From: CAVQCT01 sp964520865
GTDB taxonomy: Bacteria; Zixibacteria; MSB-5A5; GN15; FEB-12
Length of the DNA stretch: 19,427 nucleotides
Reading direction: 5' to 3'
Assembly (NCBI GenBank): GCA_964520865.1
Contig: CAZFOY010000058.1
Span: forward strand, 1-19,427
Part shown: positions 16,638 to 19,427 of the stretch, piece after piece
How positions within the stretch are numbered: the first letter of the stretch is position 1
How the letters are laid out: each line of letters begins with the position of its first letter
Position numbers and translations under genes: made by a program
Notes under the pieces: model-generated
What the model was told of the DNA's origin: nothing
The model's input: the letters and a program-made list of their open reading frames with translations, nothing else
The model's database searches: none

Positions 16638-17135
16638 TCAATCCTGGAAAATATCGTCGAGCTTGTTCTGCGCCTGGGCGGTGAAGTCACCGGTAATTCC
16701 GGCGTCGCGTTGCTCAGACGAATTGCTTTGCCCCTGAATCTTTTCGAAGATCTTGGCGAGTTCCAAAGCCGTTTCCTTGGCGTACAACCGAACCATACCG
16801 ATCGTGGTGCGGTCGTCGAAAATCACGACGAGGATCGATCGCTCTCCGACCAGCGACATGTGGATATGGTCCTTTTTCCCCTGATGGAACAGGACGGAGA
16901 ACTCCGGTTCACCGACCAAACGGGCGATTTCCTTCGTCGACGCGAATGAACCGGCCAGCAGCGCCGCCAGGGCGGTGGTGTCGAGCGAATGCGTGAATCC
17001 CTGCCTCGTGATCAAGTGGCCGTCCTTGTCGACAAGCAACGCGCATTTCGCCTCCGCTCCCTTGAGCATCTTCGAAATCAACGTGTCAATCTGGTTGATT
17101 TCTTCCTCGTAGATTATCAGGCTATCATCAGACAT
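16638..17135 (-). CDS. mglB: MglB-type roadblock/LC7 protein (MglA GTPase-activating partner)
   Basis: 165-residue roadblock/LC7 protein. The N-terminus (LIIYEEEINQIDTLISKML), core (CALLVDKDGHLITRQG; LDTTALAALLAGS; HIHMSLVGERSILVVIFDDR) and acidic C-terminal end (KLDDIFQD) follow Myxococcus xanthus MglB closely as I remember it. MglB dimers bind MglA-GTP, stimulate hydrolysis and mark the lagging pole, and the C-terminal helix contacts MglA. The start is the ATG at 17135, with a perfect GAGGAGG 5 nt upstream. The longer frame from 17165 would overlap the GTPase gene and lacks such a site. It begins 16 nt after the mglA stop. Gene order (mglA then mglB) is the reverse of M. xanthus. Confidence 0.9.
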   Translation of the reverse strand: MSDDSLIIYEEEINQIDTLISKMLKGAEAKCALLVDKDGHLITRQGFTHSLDTTALAALLAGSFASTKEIARLVGEPEFSVLFHQGKKDHIHMSLVGERSILVVIFDDRTTIGMVRLYAKETALELAKIFEKIQGQSNSSEQRDAGITGDFTAQAQNKLDDIFQD

Positions 17136-17151
17136 TTCAGCCTCCTCAAGA

Positions 17152-18207
17152 CTATTTAATTCCAAATAAGCGTTTGAAGAATCCGCGCTTCTTTTCCTTA
17201 TCGGCGCGGCGTTTCACCGAAGGAGCCATGGTCGGCGCAGTCTTGGCCGACTGAACATTCTCAACTGCCTGTCTTTGCTCCATGACAGGAGTTGCGGTAG
17301 CGTGCGAAGATGCAGCCTGTCTTAACGACGAACCCTGAACCGAGGTGTTCTCGGAAACGCGCGCCCCGCCTTCGCTCCCCGGGTACGGACGGTAGGTCGA
17401 TTCCGCAGCCGCTACCGGCTGAGGCTCGGGTTCCGGCGCGGGCGCCGGCTGAGGCGGAGGTGTCGGCTCCGGCATGGTCGCGGTCGCAACAGGTTCCGCC
17501 GCCGGTTGGCTCGGTTGAGGACGAGCCGGCTCGGGATAGGGCGCCTTCTCCGGTTCCGGCTCGTGATGAGCGGCCGGTTCCTGCGTGGGCGCGAAACTTA
17601 CCGTCGGCTTCGGCCGAGAACTGGCGCTGTTCTTGGCTTTTTCGAGCACCAGCTTGATAATCAGCTTCAGCGTGTCGAACACTCCGTTACCGACGGTTGC
17701 CGAAGCTTCGAAATGCGGCCTCCCCCTTGTGTTAAGCCGGGCGTTGAGCTCCTCGACCGTCATCACACCGGGCAGATCCCGTTTATTGAACTGGATCACC
17801 ATGGGGAGTTCGTTGATGTCGTAACCGTACTCCCGAAGGTTTTCCTCGAGATTCGAAAGCGATTCGATATTTTCATCCATCTTGTCCGGCTGACTGTCGG
17901 CTACGAACACGACACCATCAACGCCGCGCAAGACCAGTTTCCTGGTGGCGTTGTAATAGACCTGGCCCGGAACCGTATATAGCTGAAATTTGGCGGCGAA
18001 TCCGTTGATCGAGCCGATATTGATCGGCAGGAAATCGAAATAGAGCGTTCGATCCGCTTCGGTCGCCAGCGAAATCATCTTGCCTCGGGTATCCGCAGGT
18101 ACTTTGGAGTGTACATACAGCAGATTGGTCGTCTTACCGGACAACCCGGGGCCGTAATAGACAATCTTGCAGCACACTTCCCTCGAAGAGTAGTTTATTG
18201 ATACCAT
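17152..18207 (-). CDS. mglA: MglA-family Ras-like GTPase with long Pro-rich C-terminal extension
   Basis: 351 residues. Residues 1-195 are a Ras-like GTPase nearly collinear with M. xanthus MglA: INYSSRE start, P-loop GPGLSGKTT (19-27), the MglA-specific TVPGQ (78-82) in place of DxxGQ, VDGVVFVADSQ (96-106), NKRD (141-144) and EASA (167-170). MglA-GTP sits at the leading pole and directs pilus and gliding motors. Residues about 196-330 form a low-complexity linker rich in Pro, Glu and Ala, not seen in the roughly 195-residue canonical protein. The end, KRRADKEKKRGFFKRLFGIK, is strongly basic with paired Phe/Leu/Ile and looks like a membrane-binding amphipathic helix. The ATG at 18207 has only a weak AGGAC about 11 nt upstream. 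It starts 24 nt after the small roadblock gene and 16 nt before mglB. Confidence 0.92.
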   Translation of the reverse strand: MVSINYSSREVCCKIVYYGPGLSGKTTNLLYVHSKVPADTRGKMISLATEADRTLYFDFLPINIGSINGFAAKFQLYTVPGQVYYNATRKLVLRGVDGVVFVADSQPDKMDENIESLSNLEENLREYGYDINELPMVIQFNKRDLPGVMTVEELNARLNTRGRPHFEASATVGNGVFDTLKLIIKLVLEKAKNSASSRPKPTVSFAPTQEPAAHHEPEPEKAPYPEPARPQPSQPAAEPVATATMPEPTPPPQPAPAPEPEPQPVAAAESTYRPYPGSEGGARVSENTSVQGSSLRQAASSHATATPVMEQRQAVENVQSAKTAPTMAPSVKRRADKEKKRGFFKRLFGIK

Positions 18208-18231
18208 GTCAGCTTGTCCTGTCCTTATTCC

Positions 18232-18573
18232 TCAACCAGCAAGCCGCAATTTGCTGATCGCATTCTTGATTTCCAGACGTATGAGTCCGATGTTGACATT
18301 TTTTTCGGTCGTTACGACCAGGATGCCGAGACCGGCGTCGGTGAAAAACAACTTCCCTTCATCCGCTTCGATCGTCACTTGTTTCAGCGGGGTCGTCTTG
18401 AGCCGGTCCAGAGATTTCTGGATGTTGGTCGTAATGGAGGCGGCCAGGGCGCCTATCGTCTCGCCTTCGAACGCCTCGTCGAGGTCGGCGGCGATGACGA
18501 TACCGTCATTGCCCACCACCATCGATCCGGTTACACCGGTCGTTTTGTTCAGTTCGTTCAACACGTCATACAT
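18232..18573 (-). CDS. Small roadblock/LC7 domain protein
   Basis: 113-residue single-domain roadblock/LC7 protein (TTGVTGSMVVGNDGIVIAAD, then GALAASITTNIQKSL and GLGILVVTTEKNVNIGLIRL). Such proteins form dimers that bind small GTPases. It differs clearly from the MglB-like protein at 16638-17135, being shorter, with no acidic C-terminal tail. The start is the ATG at 18573, with GGAG 7 nt upstream; the longer frame to 18624 adds a non-family N-terminus lying inside the preceding gene. It overlaps the 3' end of the membrane roadblock gene by 8 bases, suggesting translational coupling, and precedes mglA by 24 bases. Likely partners are the neighbouring GTPase and/or roadblock proteins (inference). 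Confidence 0.9.
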   Translation of the reverse strand: MYDVLNELNKTTGVTGSMVVGNDGIVIAADLDEAFEGETIGALAASITTNIQKSLDRLKTTPLKQVTIEADEGKLFFTDAGLGILVVTTEKNVNIGLIRLEIKNAISKLRLAG

Positions 18574-19427
18574 ATTGTTTCTCCGCGTTCCCGACCAGCT
18601 TCTCGCTGTATCGTTCTGCCACATATTTCCTGATTATATCAAGAGCCTGATTTATTCTGATATGCAACACTTCGTCGAGCGTCCGTTCGGACACGATCAA
18701 CAGGCTGAACATCTCCTCGGACGCAATCGCGACTTTCTTTTCCCGGAATATGAGCTCCACCTTATCGGGGCTGGTGAAACCGAATCTTCTGAGGATGACG
18801 CTGTTGCTGTGTTCTAGGACAACTGCGAACGGCGCCCAGCTTTCCGGATCTATATCTCCGCGGACGAAGTGACTTAGCAGTAATCCCTCGGGATCGACAA
18901 CCGCCGCCAGTTCGACGGAAGCATCCTCGCCGATATATCTGGTGGCACGTTCGAAGCCGTTCGCGTCGGAAAACGCCGGCGCTGCAACTGAAGTTTGCTT
19001 GCCGGTTGAATCCGGACGGAACCGTGAACTCGTGCGGTCCGGGCTGTACGATTCCTGGCGACGGGTGCGGCCGTCGGGAGCTGCAGCCGACGAAGCCCTG
19101 GGCGGCGTCTGCGGACCGTCCATGACGACGCGCCTCGGGCGACGTTGCTCAAACAGGCTGCTACTGACCGCCGGCTGAAGAATAAACGGCGTGGCCGCAA
19201 TCTGGAGCAGAATCGCCGGTAGATAGCTGGACATGCTCAGGGTGAGTGCGACACTGAGATCCATCGGGTAGGCAATAACGATAAACACACCGAGGACCGC
19301 CCCGAGCGCGAACCGATAGACGATACACAATCCGGCCGCCTGGGCGAGCTGTACGAGGCTGGCGTGGCGGTTCAGGATGAACGACACGATTCCGTAATAG
19401 ACCAACTCGAACAAGACGTAGACAAGC
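18566..19427 (-). CDS. Membrane-anchored roadblock-like protein, N-terminus cut by right edge
   Basis: The frame is open through the right edge; the first possible start inside the window is only a TTG at 19414, and in-frame sense codons continue to the border, so the N-terminus is missing. Numbering from that TTG, residues 1-80 are hydrophobic with two or three membrane segments (GIVSFIL; LGAVLGVFIVIAYPM; LPAILLQIAATPFIL). Residues about 85-155 are a basic, Ser/Pro/Arg-rich linker. Residues about 160-265 look like a roadblock/LC7-type domain (VELAAVVDPEGLLLSHF, KVELIFREKKVAIASEEMFSLLIVSER, then the C-terminal helix). It heads the visible cluster and overlaps the small roadblock gene by 8 bases. 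I infer a membrane-tethered scaffold or regulator for the MglA-type GTPase. The roadblock assignment is by sequence pattern, not by a search. Confidence 0.75.
   Translation of the reverse strand, partial: LVYVLFELVYYGIVSFILNRHASLVQLAQAAGLCIVYRFALGAVLGVFIVIAYPMDLSVALTLSMSSYLPAILLQIAATPFILQPAVSSSLFEQRRPRRVVMDGPQTPPRASSAAAPDGRTRRQESYSPDRTSSRFRPDSTGKQTSVAAPAFSDANGFERATRYIGEDASVELAAVVDPEGLLLSHFVRGDIDPESWAPFAVVLEHSNSVILRRFGFTSPDKVELIFREKKVAIASEEMFSLLIVSERTLDEVLHIRINQALDIIRKYVAERYSEKLVGNAEKQYV

Noticed and set aside
17310..17657. Pro/Glu-rich repeat region in the mglA gene as a tandem DNA repeat or frameshifted tail
   Set aside because: The DNA shows low-complexity codons but no exact repeat unit, and the frame stays open to a sensible basic tail ending just before the next ribosome binding site, so it is taken as genuine coding sequence.

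Overview
This is a moderate-GC bacterial chromosomal window, probably from a metagenome-assembled genome: an N gap is flanked by an exact contig-end overlap. Several traits suggest a deep-branching, Gram-negative member of the FCB/Myxococcota neighbourhood, with candidate phylum Zixibacteria my best guess. They are a Bacillus/Bacteroides-type succinate dehydrogenase, a lipoprotein foldase, a Myxococcus-like MglA/MglB pair beside type IV pilus motor genes, and secreted cell-surface-like proteins of unknown function. The taxonomic call is inference. I see no phage, IS, CRISPR, tRNA or rRNA.

Layout. Positions 1-1377 (minus) hold two secreted proteins of unknown function, the first cut by the left edge, with a terminator between them. 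Positions 1378-1715 are a divergent intergenic region with a good sigma70-like promoter for each side and a long inverted repeat. Positions 1716-5100 (plus) are the sdhCAB operon, its genes overlapping by single bases and closed by a bidirectional terminator. Positions 5183-6108 (minus) encode a metallo-beta-lactamase-fold hydrolase split by 100 Ns; collapsing a 55-bp duplicated contig end restores an intact 256-residue gene. Positions 6285-8810 hold a bacteriohemerythrin (plus) and, on minus, low-specificity threonine aldolase, a cold-shock protein and a SEC59/DGK1-like membrane CTP-dependent lipid kinase. The kinase gene overlaps the end of a 598-residue lipoprotein with two parvulin-type prolyl isomerase domains (8785-10581).

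Positions 10666-19427 (all minus) are a motility/polarity cluster. In transcription order it runs: a membrane-anchored roadblock-like protein (cut by the right edge), a small roadblock protein, MglA-type GTPase, MglB-type roadblock GAP, PilB, PilT, PilC, and a six-TM PilS-like histidine kinase. In Myxococcus, MglA/MglB define the leading cell pole and control where the pilus motors work. Here the polarity switch sits directly upstream of extension ATPase, retraction ATPase and platform protein, arguing for a co-expressed twitching/polarity unit. The least ordinary parts are the MglA with a roughly 155-residue Pro/Glu-rich extension ending in a basic amphipathic tail, and the membrane-tethered roadblock protein at the head of the cluster.
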